Shown here piece by piece: positions 21,240-32,382 of a stretch of DNA of 64,000 nt. The notes below the pieces were generated by a model, which had not been told where the DNA came from, did not search any database, and saw nothing but the letters and a program-made list of their open reading frames with translations. The stretch covers positions 58,032,001 through 58,096,000 of the forward strand of contig OX419760.1 of NCBI GenBank assembly GCA_948567375.1, read 5' to 3'. The stretch is from Lunularia cruciata (Eukaryota > Streptophyta > Marchantiopsida > Lunulariales > Lunulariaceae). The translations under genes and the position numbers were made by a program. Numbering within the stretch: position 1 is the stretch's first letter; every line of letters starts with the position of its first letter.

Positions 21240-22200
21240 TGGGTTTCACTACCTCCCTCTTTCCCTCTATTGGCTCCCTCATAACCCCTTCCTCCATGGT
21301 AAGTGGAATTTGGGCAATTCCTTTAGATATGGCCTCTTCCTCCACAACCAAAACAATTTCTATCATTGAAATTGTTGGCTGGTTGAACTCCTTTATATGG
21401 ATAGTTTCCATAACTCCTAGGCCCTCTCTCTACATTCTGATCCACCTCTCTCTTCTCCCATAGTTGCACCACATTGATCTTGAGATCCGCAAGTTGTTCT
21501 GTGATGGTTTGAAGTGGATCCTTTGGTGGAGTTGCAAGAATTGGAGCAACTACTACTTGTGGTGCAACCCTTGTCACCAAAGTATCAGAAGTCCCACATA
21601 CTTGTAGCTTTGAGGAGGATGCACAACCTCCTTCACCACCAAATCACTCTCATCCCCTTCCAAACTCTCCTCCATACGAATTGCGATCTTGATAGCTTCA
21701 ACCTTGGAAGAAGGTTTCTCATATCTCACCTTGCTTCTAATTTGTGGTCTCAACCCTCCCACAAAATTCTTGGTGAGCATGGCCCCTATGCCAATCATTG
21801 TAGTCTCCACATCATCCCCACCCTTCCTCAACACTATGCAAAATCTGGACTCTAACTTTTCTACTCTTTCCACATAGACTCTCACTTTCTCTCCTTCTCC
21901 TTGCTTGAGAAATGTAACCTCATTCATCAAGCTCTCATTACTCTCATCAGGAAGAAAGTTCTCAATGAGTGCTAAAGTCAAAGTCTCCCAAGACTCCTCT
22001 TCCCCATCTCTCCTCTCTCTCTCTCTTTTGGTATTCTGACTCATACCATGTAAGTTCTACATCATAAAGAAATCTGGTAATAATGAGGCCCACTCATTCT
22101 TCCTCCTCTCATTTTTTCCTATGCAAGCTCTCTTGAAGTCTCTCACAAAGGCCTCCACATCTTCTCCATCCTTGCCAAAGAAAACCGGAAGTTTCCCCAT
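21240..22200 (-). pseudogene. B2 gag
   Basis: The ATG at 22200 begins MGKLPVFFGKDGEDVEAFVRDF; the main frame covers 22044-21574 (NFVGGLRPQIRSKVRYEK, VEAIKIAIRMEESLEGDE), followed by the CCHC knuckle CFGCGGRGHI near 21320-21362. Frameshifts at about 22050 and 21580 break it. The A/G tract lies just upstream (about 22205-22262), here only about 140 bases from the LTR. Confidence 0.75.
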
Positions 22201-22342
22201 CTTAACCCCTCACTATCTTTCTTTCTCTCAATTTTTTTCTCTCTTTTCTTTTCTCTCACTCTATTACTAATACAGTATATACATGACTAAGCGGAACATT
22301 ATCTTGCCTTCTAGAGGGGTCTTAACAACGGAACCAAAAATG

Positions 22343-23032
22343 TGAGCCGGCCTGTCTCTCACTCACGATGAACCTTTGATGGCTATTATGGTAGCGCACC
22401 ATGGACTAAGAAGGCAAGGAACCCCAACTCCATCATACTCCTCCAAGGCTAACACTCCAAGACTCAAGACATTGCTCACTAGAGAACTCATTGAGAGAGA
22501 GATAGTTGCAAATGAAAGGATGATGAGTACCTCCTCACCCCTTGTTTATATACTTGTGAAATAGTTACGTACCAAAGTTACTAATTACCGTAGTAACTCA
22601 AGTTACTAGACTAAAAGTCAAGTAAAGTCAAAAAGTAGAAAGGAATATCCATTCACATGGGCATATTCTCCTAAGCATGTGGTCTTATCTTGACCCAACC
22701 ACTAAGTCAAGGATTTCTTCACATGGGCTATCCTTGGACTAAAGAAGAATCCAAAACAAAAAGGATTGCGGGCCCAAGAGTTCTTAACTCTTTCCTCAAA
22801 GCCAAACAGCTAGAAATAATACCAAGTCAACACACTAAAATCCAAAATAGTGGTGCTCATCTTTTCTACTTCCTCTAAAGTAAGGTCCCCTCTATCTTAG
22901 CTATGACTAACTTTAGCTAAGCATGACAAATATATAACCATCCTTTATCTCTATATAAATAATATCTCTTAAGTACTTGTAATACCAAGCTAAATATCAC
23001 AATACCACACACATGCATAAATGGGTGTTACA
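22343..23032 (-). repeat. B2 5' LTR
   Basis: Sense start TGTAACACCC at 23032, end GGCCGGCTCA at 22343; followed by the primer-binding site on the minus strand. Confidence 0.85.
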
Positions 23033-23489
23033 GATATTCCTACCTTCCAAAGCATTCATAAGAGATTCAAGAAAGCACAAGGAGGTGATGTAGAGAAGTC
23101 AAGGAAGGAACAACTCATGGAGTTGGAAGAGGCAAGAGCAGTTGCGATGGTTCAAGTGAAGGGAGCCCAAAGGAAGAAAAAGGAGAGCTTTGACCAGAGG
23201 CAAGGCAAGAAGAAGGTGGAGCCTTTCAAAGAAGGTGATTGGGTAATGTTGTTCAAAGAAGGTGATTGGGTAATGTACTATTCAATTCAAGAGAGTGCAA
23301 AAGAAGTTTTTGCCTAAGTACTTTGGACCTTTCATAGTGGAGATGAGGTAGGGCAATTACACCTATGATCTCAAGAAGTTTGGAGGAAGACACTTTGATA
23401 GGATTAACCATGATAAGTTGAAGATGTATCAAAGAAGGTAGAGAGACTTTCACTTTGAGTACAAAGTGAAAAATTAGTCCTGGGGTAAA
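23033..23489 (+). pseudogene. B1 integrase C-terminus and polypurine tract (after B2)
   Basis: Resumes PTFQSIHKRFKKAQGGDVEKS, continuing the 16646 break. The block KEGDWVML is duplicated by a 27-bp in-frame tandem repeat (23225-23249 and 23252-23276). It ends KYFGPFIVE-like text, then CCTGGGGTAAA before the 3' LTR. Confidence 0.75.
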
Positions 23490-24175
23490 TGTAACACCCA
23501 TTTGTGCATGTGTGTGGTATTGTGATATTTAGCTTGGTATTACAAGTACTTGAGAGATTATTTATATAGAAATAAAGGATGGTTCTATATTAGTCATGAT
23601 TAGCTAGACTTACTCATAGCTAAGATAGAGTGGACCTTACTTTGAGGAAGTGGAAAAGATGAGCACCCCTATCTTGGATTCTCGTGTGTTGATTTGATAT
23701 TATTCCTAGGTGTTTGGCTTTGAGGAAAGAGTTGAGAACTCTTGGGCCCGCAAGCCTTTTTGTTTTGGATTCTTCTATAGTCCAAGGATAGCCCATGTGA
23801 AGGAATCCTTGACTTAGTGGTTGGGTCAAGATAAGATCACATGCTAGTGCAATATGCCCATGTGAATGGATATTCATTTGTTCTTTTTGACTTTACTTGA
23901 CTTTTAGCCTAGTAACTTGGGTTACTCCAGCAATTAGTAACTTTAGTGCATAATTATTTCACAAGTATATAAACGAGGGGTGAGGAGGTACTTATCATCC
24001 TTTCATTCGCAACTATCTCTCTTTCATTGAGTCCTCTAGTGAGCAATGTCTTGAGTATTGGAGTGTTAGCCTTGGAGGAGTATGATGGAGTTGGGGTTCC
24101 TTGCCTTCTTAGTCCATGGTACGCTACCATAGTAGCCATCACAGGTTCACCTTGAGTGAGGGATAGGCCAGCTCA
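23490..24175 (+). repeat. B1 3' LTR (686 bp)
   Basis: TGTAACACCC to GGCCAGCTCA. The right flank (GTACCACTTGAACCC) is family A pol, so the whole B nest sits inside family A. Confidence 0.8.
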
Positions 24176-26021
24176 CAGTACCACTTGAACCCTAAGTACT
24201 CACTTTTAGTGAAAGATGAGATCGAAAAGTACTTAGGGGCCTGAATAATCTTTCACATCTTGAGCAGTGAGTGGGTCTCTCCCATTGTCATTGTTTTGAA
24301 GAAGACTAGGAAGATTTGAGTGTGCCAAGATTTTTGCAAGTTGAATGCTGTCACAAGAAAGGATCATCATCCCTTGCCTTTCATCGATACAATTATTGAC
24401 CAAGTAGCTGGTCATCCTTGTTACAGTTTACTCGATGGATTTTCAAGCTATAATCAAGTATCTATCCGAGAAGAAGACAAGCACAAAATGACATTCACTA
24501 CCAATTGGGGCACTTTTGCTTACAATCAAATGCCCTTTGGGTTGTGAAATGTTCCCGCTAGTTTCCAGCGGATGATGAATACAATCTTCAAAGATTTTAT
24601 GTAGAAATGTGTGGAAGGATTCATTGATGATTTTTGTGTGTTTGGGCAAAGAGAAGTACATTTGGATTACCTATGCCAAACTTTTGAAAGGTGTCATTTT
24701 GCCAATTTGTCATTACACCCAAAGAAATGCTTCTTCGCAATGAAGGAAGGAAGTCTTCTAGGGCATTGGGTGTCAAGTTGAGGTATTGAAGTTGATGTCG
24801 AGAAGGTGAAAGTAATCTATGCTTTGGAGTCTCCTTAAAACATTTGGGAGCTGAGAGTCTTCTAAGGACATGTTGGATACTACAAACGCTTTGTATCAAA
24901 CTACTTGATACTTGCTGCACCCCTCACAAAGCTTCTCAGTAAGTCCAAAGACTATTTGTGGGAAGCAGAACAAGAAGAAGCTTTCCAAGTATTAGAAAAG
25001 AAACTTGTTGAAGCACTAGTTATGAGAGCCCCAAATTGGGATGTCTCTTTTCCTATGTATGTGGACACGTTGTCCATGGAAATTGGAGTTGTCTTAAGTC
25101 AAAAGGACAAGAAGAAGAAGGATTACTGGATTTATTATGCCAACCGACAACTTTCAATTTTTGAAAAGAATTATTTGATGACTTAAAGAGAAGCACTCAG
25201 AATGGTGTATGCTTGCAAGAAGTTTTGCCATTGGGACACAAGTTTGTCTTCTATGTTGACCATTACGCGTTGCAACTTCTGGTCAAGAAGGTGGATTTGT
25301 TGTTACAAGAGTTCACCTACACTATACAAGAAAGGAAGGGAGCTTTGCATGTGAATGCAAACTTCCTATCCAAGTTGGAAACTCAAGACCAAGACTTGGA
25401 AGTCAATGATTGGTTTCTTGATGGAGTTATACCATTTAATGGCAATGCAAAGTACAAGGTATGCGGTAAAATATCATTACCTGCATACTTGCCATTGTCT
25501 TGAGGGGTTGGACTTGGAGGAGAGGGCAGTTTTTCTTAGGAAGATTGGACCATACCAACTAAAACACAACATTTTATTTAAGATAGGGGAAGATAAAGTA
25601 CTTTGGAGATGCTTGGCATACAAAGTCAAAGGAGTAGTTGAGTCTATACACTTTGAAGCATTGGGAATACACTATGCCCTAAAGAATACTATAGAGAAGA
25701 TTTTTTCATTGAGGTATTGGTGGCCTATAATGTTTAAGGACACTCATGCCTACATACCATTTATGATGCCTATCAATGTACAAGAAAGCCAACGGCTACT
25801 TCCTAGTGGCCTTTGAGACCAATTATGCCCTTGGCTCTATTCGAGAAATGGAGTATTGATTTTGTGGCTCTGATTCAACCAATGACACAAGTCACGAGGA
25901 ACAAATATATCTTGGTATGCACTGATTATGCTACCAAGATGGTGGAAGCCGAGGCCACTCGGAGAGATGATGCAGAAACAATTGTAGAATTTTTCTTCCA
26001 AAACATCATTTCACGTTACGG
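24176..26021 (+). pseudogene. Family A pol: reverse transcriptase, RNase H, integrase first half
   Basis: RT begins mid-domain (SEWVSPIVIVLKK), then CQDFCKLNAVTRKDHHPLPF, MTFTTNWGTFAYNQMPFGL and FIDDFCVFG (FIDD at 24620-24631). RNase H follows (VLSQKDKKKKDYWIYYANRQ, HVNANFLSKL). The integrase core opens at about 25813 (FEKWSIDFV, VCTDYATKMVEAEATRRDD) and is cut at 26021 by an R3 solo LTR, then resumes at 27900. RKDHHPLPFID, TFAYxxMPFGL and the primer-binding site point to the Athila lineage. Stops and shifts are many. Confidence 0.75.
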
Positions 26022-26427
26022 TGTCGTGGGGAAAGTTTGGTCTTGAGAGTGCGCCGAGCACATGGCTGCTTGTGCTTAGTTTCCTGAGGTTGACTCACCC
26101 CGAAGGTTTTGTTTTATCCTTGACTTTCGTAAAACCAATCTTGTCATGCGAGACTGGTGTTATGGTTTCTACCTCTGCTTGGTCTCATATCCTATTTTCT
26201 CGTCAGGTTCAAGCTATGGTTCGGGATCTGGCAGTTCATAGACCTAGGTCCGGTGGCCCTTTGATAAAATAAAATAAACAACAACTGAGTGATCTAACTG
26301 AACATAAATCCGGCACTCAGATCATTTAATTATGCTTTTCACCTGGACCAGACTGAGAGATCCTAGAATGGAGTTTCCTCAACTCTAATCACAATTCATA
26401 ACACAAATCTGCTTCCAAGACTCATTT

Positions 26428-26870
26428 CACATTTCGAAATTTCCTATCCTGGTCCAAAACACAGTCCTAAGGCATCTCCAAAAGCCTTTAGCCCTTCAAG
26501 ACTCCTTTCACATTTTGAAAATTCCTATCCTGGTCCAAAACACAGTCCTAAGGCATCTCCAAAAGCTTTCAGCCCTTCAATACTCCCTTCACATTTCGAA
26601 ATTTCTGTCCTGGTCCAAAATACAGCCCTCATGCATCTCCAAAAGCCTTCAGCCCTTCAATACTCCTTTCACATTTCGAAATTTCCTATCCTGGTCCAAA
26701 ACACAGTCCTAAGGCATCTCCAAAAGCCTTCAGCCCTTCAAGACTCCTTTCACATTTCGAAAATTCCTATCCTGGTCCAAACACAGTCCTAAAGCATCTC
26801 CAAAACCTTCAGCCTTCAAGACTCCTTTCACATTTCGAAAATTCCTATCCTGGTCCAAAAACAGCCTGCA
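26428..26870. repeat. 81-bp minisatellite, about 5-6 units
   Basis: The unit holds CACATTTCGAAATTTCCTATC and GGCATCTCCAAAAGCCTTCAG. Successive ATTTCGAAA positions lie 78 to 82 bases apart (26431, 26512, 26593, 26672, 26754, 26832). Confidence 0.85.
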
Positions 26871-27165
26871 CTCTCACATTTCAAAATTGCTCTCCTGGTC
26901 CAAGCACAGCCCTGCACTCTCACATTTCAAAATTGCTCTCCTGGTCCAAGCACAGCCCTGCACTCTCACATTTCGAAAATTCCTCTCCTGGTCCAAACAC
27001 AGCCTGCACTCTCACATTTCAGAATTCCTCTCCTGGTCCAAACACAGCCTGCACTCTCACATTTCGAAATTGCTCTCCTGGTCCAAGCACAGCCCTGCAC
27101 TCTCACATTTCAAAATTGCTCTCCTGGTCCAAGCACAGCCCTGCACTCTCACATTTCGAAATTCC
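26871..27165. repeat. 46-bp minisatellite, about 6 units
   Basis: The unit is a shortened form of the 81-bp unit (CTCTCCTGGTCCAAGCACAG, then CCCTGCACTCTCACATTTC). It creates long plus-strand frames in all phases that are artefacts. Confidence 0.85.
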
Positions 27166-27284
27166 TCTCCTGTCCAACTCGAAAATCCTGGCCCTGATTT
27201 TTCCTCTTCCACCCTTCAGTTCTCGAGAAATTTTCTCCCCTGCACTCTCAAGCCCTCCTGTCCAACTCGAAAATCCTCTCCTAT

Positions 27285-27460
27285 GTGTGTTCCTCTGTCC
27301 AAACCCTCCAGCTTCTCGAGAATTTCTCCTCCTGCCAAACCCTCTCCTGTCCAACTCGAAATTTTCTTTCTTGTGTGTGTTCCTCTGTCCAAACCCTCCA
27401 GCTTCTCGAGAATTTCTCCTCTTGCCAAACCCTCTCCTGTCCAACTCGAAATTTCCTCTC
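27285..27460. repeat. 90-bp direct repeat, two units
   Basis: TCCTCTGTCCAAACCCTCCA begins at 27291 and again at 27381, followed in each by CTTCTCGAGAATTTCTCCTC. Confidence 0.85.
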
Positions 27461-27899
27461 CTGATTTTTCCTCTGTCCCTAAAAAGCCTTCTTGACTACT
27501 CCTTCATGATCATTCCAATCCCTTTTGATTCACTTCCTTCCTGCCCACCTTCTGTCCTCTGCCCCCAAACTCCTCCTGTCATTCCTGAAAAAAAAAACCC
27601 CTTTCTCTCTCGAAACTCCTCTGTCCCTTTTCAAAAAAAAAAACCCTACTCCTTTCTTCTCCCAAAAATTTCTGCCACTCCTCTCGAAATCCTCTGCCAA
27701 ACCCTCTCGAAATCTTTTGGCATTTTGTGAAAACCCTCAGCCCTTCTCTGTCTCCTCACTTTCTCCCAAAACCAGGTAGCAAAACCACACCCGAGACATA
27801 TTATCATAAATCCCTGTTCCTTACAAAAAATAAAAGAGAAAAGAAAATTTATCACACCAAAAGCCTCAAGGGTACACGTGGGCTATTTTCCCGATGACA

Positions 27900-28648
27900 A
27901 CGGGTGTCCTTTGGAATTCATCAATGATTAGGGAACCAATTTTTGAACTCCATGGTGGAAGCATTAACCAAGTATTTCCAGATTAAACATCGGGAGACGA
28001 CACCCTATAATCCAAAAGCAAATTGATTATTGGAGAAGGCAAATGGATTGTTGTGTAAAATCTTGAATAAGATGACAGTCAATTATGCCTACAATTGGGA
28101 CACAAAGCTTCTTGTAGCTTTGTGGGCATACAGAATGATTGAGGAAATTACAACCAAACACACTCCATATTTCTTGACATACGGATTGCATATGGACATG
28201 GACCCATACTACCAATTGAATTTGAAGTACTATCATATCAGATCCTTTGCAAAGAACAATTGTTTGAGGAAGAAAGCCAAGATCTGTGGGTCCATCAACT
28301 GATGTGGTTAGAAGAGAAAAGGGACAATGCAATGCAAACCATGAAGGAAGTGCAAGAACAAAGGAAAGTTAGGCATAATAAGTGAATCAAGCTTGTTGCT
28401 CTTCATGAGGGTGATTTGGTGATGTTAATGACAATCGCCAAATATTATTTCCAAGCAAGCTGCATTTACGGTGGATGGGGACATACTGTGCCATGCACAT
28501 TTATGACAATGGATCTATTCAACTTGCAGACCTAAAAGGCAATCTTTTTGCCATTTGAGTGAATGGGTAGAGAGTTAGAAAATATTGGACCACGGACCCG
28601 GCCTTGTATAAAAAACCAATTTTTGGTGTCCGTGGGAACACTCACATT
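27900..28648 (+). pseudogene. Family A integrase second half
   Basis: Continues as CPLEFIND, GTNF and NSMVEALTKYFQIKHRE, then the Glu-bearing block (LLEKANGLLCKILNK) and the C-terminus (VALWAYRM, KYWTTDP-like text near 28580). A TAG and a TGA interrupt it. It ends just before the polypurine tract. Confidence 0.7.
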
Positions 28649-28662
28649 TGAAGGAGGGGGTA
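28649..28662 (+). other. Family A polypurine tract
   Basis: TGAAGGAGGGGGTA lies directly before TGTGGTACCCAC. Its position fixes the start of the 3' LTR upstream of ORF1, not downstream of ORF3. Confidence 0.7.
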
Positions 28663-29016
28663 TGTGGTACCCACCTTTATTTCTTTTCAAGTTTTCAAGA
28701 AGAAGTGCATTGGTAAGGCCAAAGGAGGGCTAAATGGGGAAGAAAGGTCAAGAATCGTGTGTTTGGCCTAAACCCAAAGTTGACCTTGGGTCAAGTCCAA
28801 AGGACCCGTGTTGGACAAGATAGAATACAAAGACAAGGACTTTGTATCAAGTAGCGAAACCTGATCCAAAGACTCTTTGACAAACTTCTTTGGTTTTTGC
28901 CAATCAAGAAAGTATGCGGGAAGAAAGTGACTGCCTTGAGACGAGATGTTCTTGAAAGTGACAGGAAACAACTTCATAGAATTGGTGAGACCAGCAGAGC
29001 AGCAACTGAAGAATGA

Positions 29017-29040
29017 CCAATCAGAAAAGGACTATAAAAT
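29017..29040 (+). promoter_or_regulatory. CCAAT and TATA boxes before ORF1 (A-L5)
   Basis: CCAAT at 29017-29021 and CTATAAAAT at 29032-29040 precede the ATG at 29067. The TATA position relative to ORF1 agrees with A-L1 and A-L3. Confidence 0.5.
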
Positions 29041-29066
29041 TGAGATTTTTGCAAGGAAACACTGCA

Positions 29067-29972
29067 ATGTCTAGATGCTACCCTGTTCCTATTAAGAGTC
29101 AAAGGAATGCAAATTTTGAATTTTGAGGAGTGGGTTAGAATCTTGAGTACGACCTTTTATAGGCAGAGAGTGAGAAAGCACACGATGGGCCCAAAATTGA
29201 GTAAACAAAGTGCGGTGAGGGGTCTTGGATTGCATAGATTGGATGTAGTGGCAAGGATCAAAGTCTTATTGAGACTTCATATCACCTTTCTTGCATGGAT
29301 TTGGAACTTTTGCTTTCCAAGTTTCATGGCAGAGATTACCGCAAGTGATTGCAAGGATGGGCCAAAGCACAAAGGAAAGAGAAGAAATCTGGCTTGATAG
29401 ATTAAGTCAGATTGGAGATTTGTCTTGGGTAAAGAGAAGTGGGAGAGGTAGGGGGTACCACCTTCTATCAAAAGTGTGATACGCTAGAAGAAACTGCCGA
29501 GGTGAGAACTTCCTTTAATCAACCACACACAAAGAATGTGTATAAAGTGGATATTTATAGAGACCCCAATGCAAAGAGGGATTGTGAGTACAATGATGGC
29601 AATGTTCAAGACAAAGTGAACCACCTATGTCATAATGCAACAAGCAGTCTTCATTCATCAGATGTTTGCAAGAGAAGTGGTTGATTGGGCAAAGTGTCTG
29701 TACCAACGGGTGAGGCAGATGATTTTGGGTTAGAGAATGGATAAACAACCACATTACTTTGTACCCTTTGCAGCTCACTTCTACTTTGGGCTGAATCTGC
29801 TGACTTTGGAGGAGAGAAGTAGAATGAGGTCTAATTTTCATCCAGATCTACGCAAGGAGGCAGATGCATATGAACAACATTACATGGAGTGGGTTTGCAA
29901 AGGGAATGAGTATTACATGAAGAGTGGGAAGAAGAGGATAGTTGTAGTTGATCTCCCTATGCCCAAAAAGTG
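29067..29972 (+). pseudogene. LTR ORF1, type 2, broken (A-L5)
   Basis: MSRCYPVP start; then HRLDVVARIKVLLRLHITF, DCKDGPKHKGKRRNL, NQPHTKNVYKVDIYRDP and PFAAHFYFGLNLLTLEE. Stops and shifts are scattered through it. From 29737 to 29972 the C-terminal core is open (LRKEADAYEQHY, NEYYMKSGKK). The acidic tail continues out of frame to about 30350. Confidence 0.6.
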
Positions 29973-30469
29973 AAGTAGACTCAAAGGACAAGTCACATCA
30001 GTACCACCACAAAAGAAGCAAAAGCCTAATCCAAAGCCAATGTTGGTGAAGATGAAAGAATTGATTCCAAAGGAGGAGTCAGAAGGAGAAATTGAGTCAA
30101 AGGGAGAGGCCTTGGGAGGAGAAGAAGAGTTCACACTATGAAGTGAAGAGTTGAGTAGTGGTAGTGAAGGAGAAGCTGAAGTTCAACAAACAAGAGGTAG
30201 AGTTGTGGAAGCAAAGAAGACAAGTCTGGGGATGTCCATAGTCAAGTGTGGGCGTGATAAGGAAGACAAATGTGTCTTGGTATATCCAAGAGGTTCTAGG
30301 GGAAAGAGGAGTGTTCAAGATGTTGTTATCGACCAAGTAAGGTTACTGGTGAGATAGAGGAGAGCTTTGATGAAGAAACTTTGAAGATACAAAGATCACG
30401 TTTCGGGGTAGAGTGCCAGTTGAGGAGTTACCTACAGAGGGTGAAGATGGTAGAGCCAACAACAAGAGA

Positions 30470-31230
30470 TGTGATGGAGTAGAGTATCTATCAAAGATAG
30501 TGTGTTTCCTATTGATGTCTCTGCAGCAAAAGAAGGCATAGATGATGAGTGCTAACTTGGATGTGAAGGATGAGTTAGTGATTGTGATGAAGTGGAGTGT
30601 GGAGACCTTGCTCTTGAGGAGTAAGCTAACAAGAGTCAAAATGGAAGCCAAGGAACTTTAGGTGGAGGCAGTTCTTCAAGACAAAAACTTAAAAGCAAGG
30701 AGGGAGTACTTCTTGAAGTTTAAGAAGAAGTAAAGGAGAAGACGGTGTTGGTCAAAGTGCTTAAGAGTGAAATTCCTGATGCTCAAGTAGAGATGATACA
30801 TTCAAAGGCAAGTGCAGCAGTGATGGAGCAAGAGTTGGAGAGTATGAGAAAGAAAGTGGCCAATAAAGACCAAGCCAGGCAGTGGGAGTTAACCAAGCAA
30901 AGTCAGGAGGAAGAGCAATTGCAAGGATTGTTGAGAGTAGTAGAGGATCAACTTGTGTTGAATCAACAAGAGAAGGAGGCAATGAAAGCTGAATTTGAGG
31001 ATGAGTTGATGATGTATCACAATGAGCTAGAAGAGGAGAGGAAGAAAGAGAGTGGAGCCAATTGTGGAATTAGATGCAGTGGGAGCAATGGTGAGCAAGT
31101 TGAAGGTGTTGTTGAGTATTGAAGTTGAAGGAAGTTGGAAGAAGCCTGACTACATGAGTTGAACTTGCTGGTGCAAGACACAAGGAAGAGGAAAGAAAAG
31201 GATATGGATTTGAATAATCTGTTGATTTGT
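30470..31230 (+). pseudogene. LTR ORF2 coiled coil, broken (A-L5)
   Basis: The longest piece is 30745-31122 (LKSEIPDAQVEMIHSKASA, QEKEAMKAEFEDELMMYHNE), alignable with ORF2 at 6440-7294. Several frame changes; the C-terminal block (HELNLLVQDTRKR-like) is at about 31150-31200. Confidence 0.55.
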
Positions 31231-31367
31231 TTGTGAGATTGTGTAGATATGAAAATGTTAGAGGTAAGAGAGAATTTTTATCTCATATTAGATTTTTTAG
31301 ATCAGACTAAGATAGACTTTGTAGTGAGATAAGATTAGAAAAGAAGTCCAAAGTAGTAGGAGTAGGA

Positions 31368-31586
31368 GTGCAAATGTCATTGGGTGAGTTATCTAGGACA
31401 TTAGAGAAGAGTGGGTCGGGAGATATAGAGATAGACAGGTTACCCATGACCTCAATTGTAGTTCAGGGTGACAAGGTAGTAGAATTAGTGGAGGATGTAG
31501 TAGAATTAGATAGACCCAAAGAAGGAGAAGTGATCGGAGGATCATCGGGTTTGGAAGTCAAAGTCAAAGTTGACATCGGATCATAA
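31368..31586 (+). CDS. LTR ORF3, acidic segment (A-L5)
   Basis: A 72-codon frame, MSLGELSRTLEKSGSGDIEI onward, homologous to 69-290 and 10737-11039. It keeps the SGS and LPxTSI core and a Val/Asp/Glu-rich tail ending DIGS. It is probably the end of the LTR-encoded protein, not a gene of its own. Confidence 0.4.
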   Translation: MQMSLGELSRTLEKSGSGDIEIDRLPMTSIVVQGDKVVELVEDVVELDRPKEGEVIGGSSGLEVKVKVDIGS

Positions 31587-32382
31587 TAGAAACAAATTTG
31601 AGATTTGAAGAGGCAAATATGAAGAGATGCATTGTCATTTTGGATCTGTAGGGTGGTAAAGTTGTTGCAGAACGGTATAGTTGTCAGCAACTATCAATTG
31701 CTCTACTATTCAAAGGAGGTATTTGTAGTCTTATGTTGTTCAGTGTTCATATTCCTAAGAATAGATAAAGCAAAGTGTTGATCTTAGTGCTTGTTGCTTG
31801 AGCTTAACTCCAAATATTGACTCTGTGTGTGTGTTTGTGAGTGTTGGGAGAAATTCAAAGTGCAAGTCAGTGTGCTTGTTGGAAGTTGGATTCCATAGCC
31901 TTGATCTTCATTCAGTGTGTTTGATCTTGAGTGAAGTGCAATTGGAGCAATGCTTTGATAGATTGAGAGGAATTGTAGTGTTGGTAGTATTTTGCATTTA
32001 TGAGTGTAGCACTGAGTTGATGTGAAGCAATTTCAATCAAGGAAGTTGTGCCTTCAGTAAAAGGGTGGAACGCAATTCTGAGGTGAAGTTGTTATATGGT
32101 GAAGTAGCCAATTTTGGGAGAGAATGAATCATCACAATCAAGTTTGTTTGGAAAGAGCTGAAGATTTGTGATTATGGGTGTTGTACTTTGTGACAAGACC
32201 GCATTTTAGTGCTTGTTACTCTCTTTTGGGTGTAGTTTCTACATGAGAGATTAAAGAAGAACTCAAGAAGAACTCTTTATTACTATTTGACTTCATATTT
32301 TACCAATTCTGAATTGTATCTTTATGAGAATGAACTTTACTTACCTGAATACCACAAAAGTGATATTTTTCAGGTTATCACA

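Larger units (their letters stand above)
16647..23032 (-). mobile_element. B2: nearly full-length Ty3/gypsy element, family B
   Basis: Two 690-bp LTRs enclose a complete gag-protease-RT-RNase H-integrase order on the minus strand. The host is B1: its integrase C-terminus stops at GATCT (16641-16645) and resumes at GATAT (23033-23037), a 5-bp target duplication with one change. The LTRs differ by about a dozen bases out of 690 by my hand count, so this is the youngest insertion visible. The internal region has only a handful of stops and shifts. RT shows FIDD at 19527-19538 and VMPFGLCNAPATFQ, fitting the non-chromodomain Athila/Tat-like side of Ty3/gypsy. Confidence 0.85.
26022..27899 (-). 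repeat. R3 solo LTR inserted in family A integrase
   Basis: The minus strand starts TGTCATCGGG (27899) and ends CCCCACGACA (26022), giving TG..CA ends with short inverted termini. ACGG flanks both sides (26018-26021 and 27900-27903); removing the insert and one ACGG restores the integrase frame (RYG then CPLEF). It contains minisatellites and no polymerase. In sense it is purine-rich. Confidence 0.75.
28663..32382 (+). repeat. Family A 3' LTR, copy A-L5 (3.72 kb)
   Basis: Starts TGTGGTACCCACC next to the polypurine tract and ends CAGGTTATCACA. It holds degraded type-2 ORF1, ORF2 and ORF3 in that order. Its last 600 bases resemble A-L3 at about 85% by eye. The right edge abuts B3's RT, so the family A element was inserted into B3, whose remaining pol and 3' LTR are not seen on the left. 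Confidence 0.75.

Noticed and set aside
26887-27730. Two overlapping 200-265 codon plus-strand frames
   Set aside because: They arise from 46-bp and 90-bp minisatellites open in several frames, inside an R3 LTR whose sense is the minus strand.
28663-32382. Reading ORF1-ORF3 as an env-like region between pol and a short 3' LTR
   Set aside because: The polypurine tract and TGTG start lie before ORF1, and A-L3 carries the same ORFs upstream of the primer-binding site.
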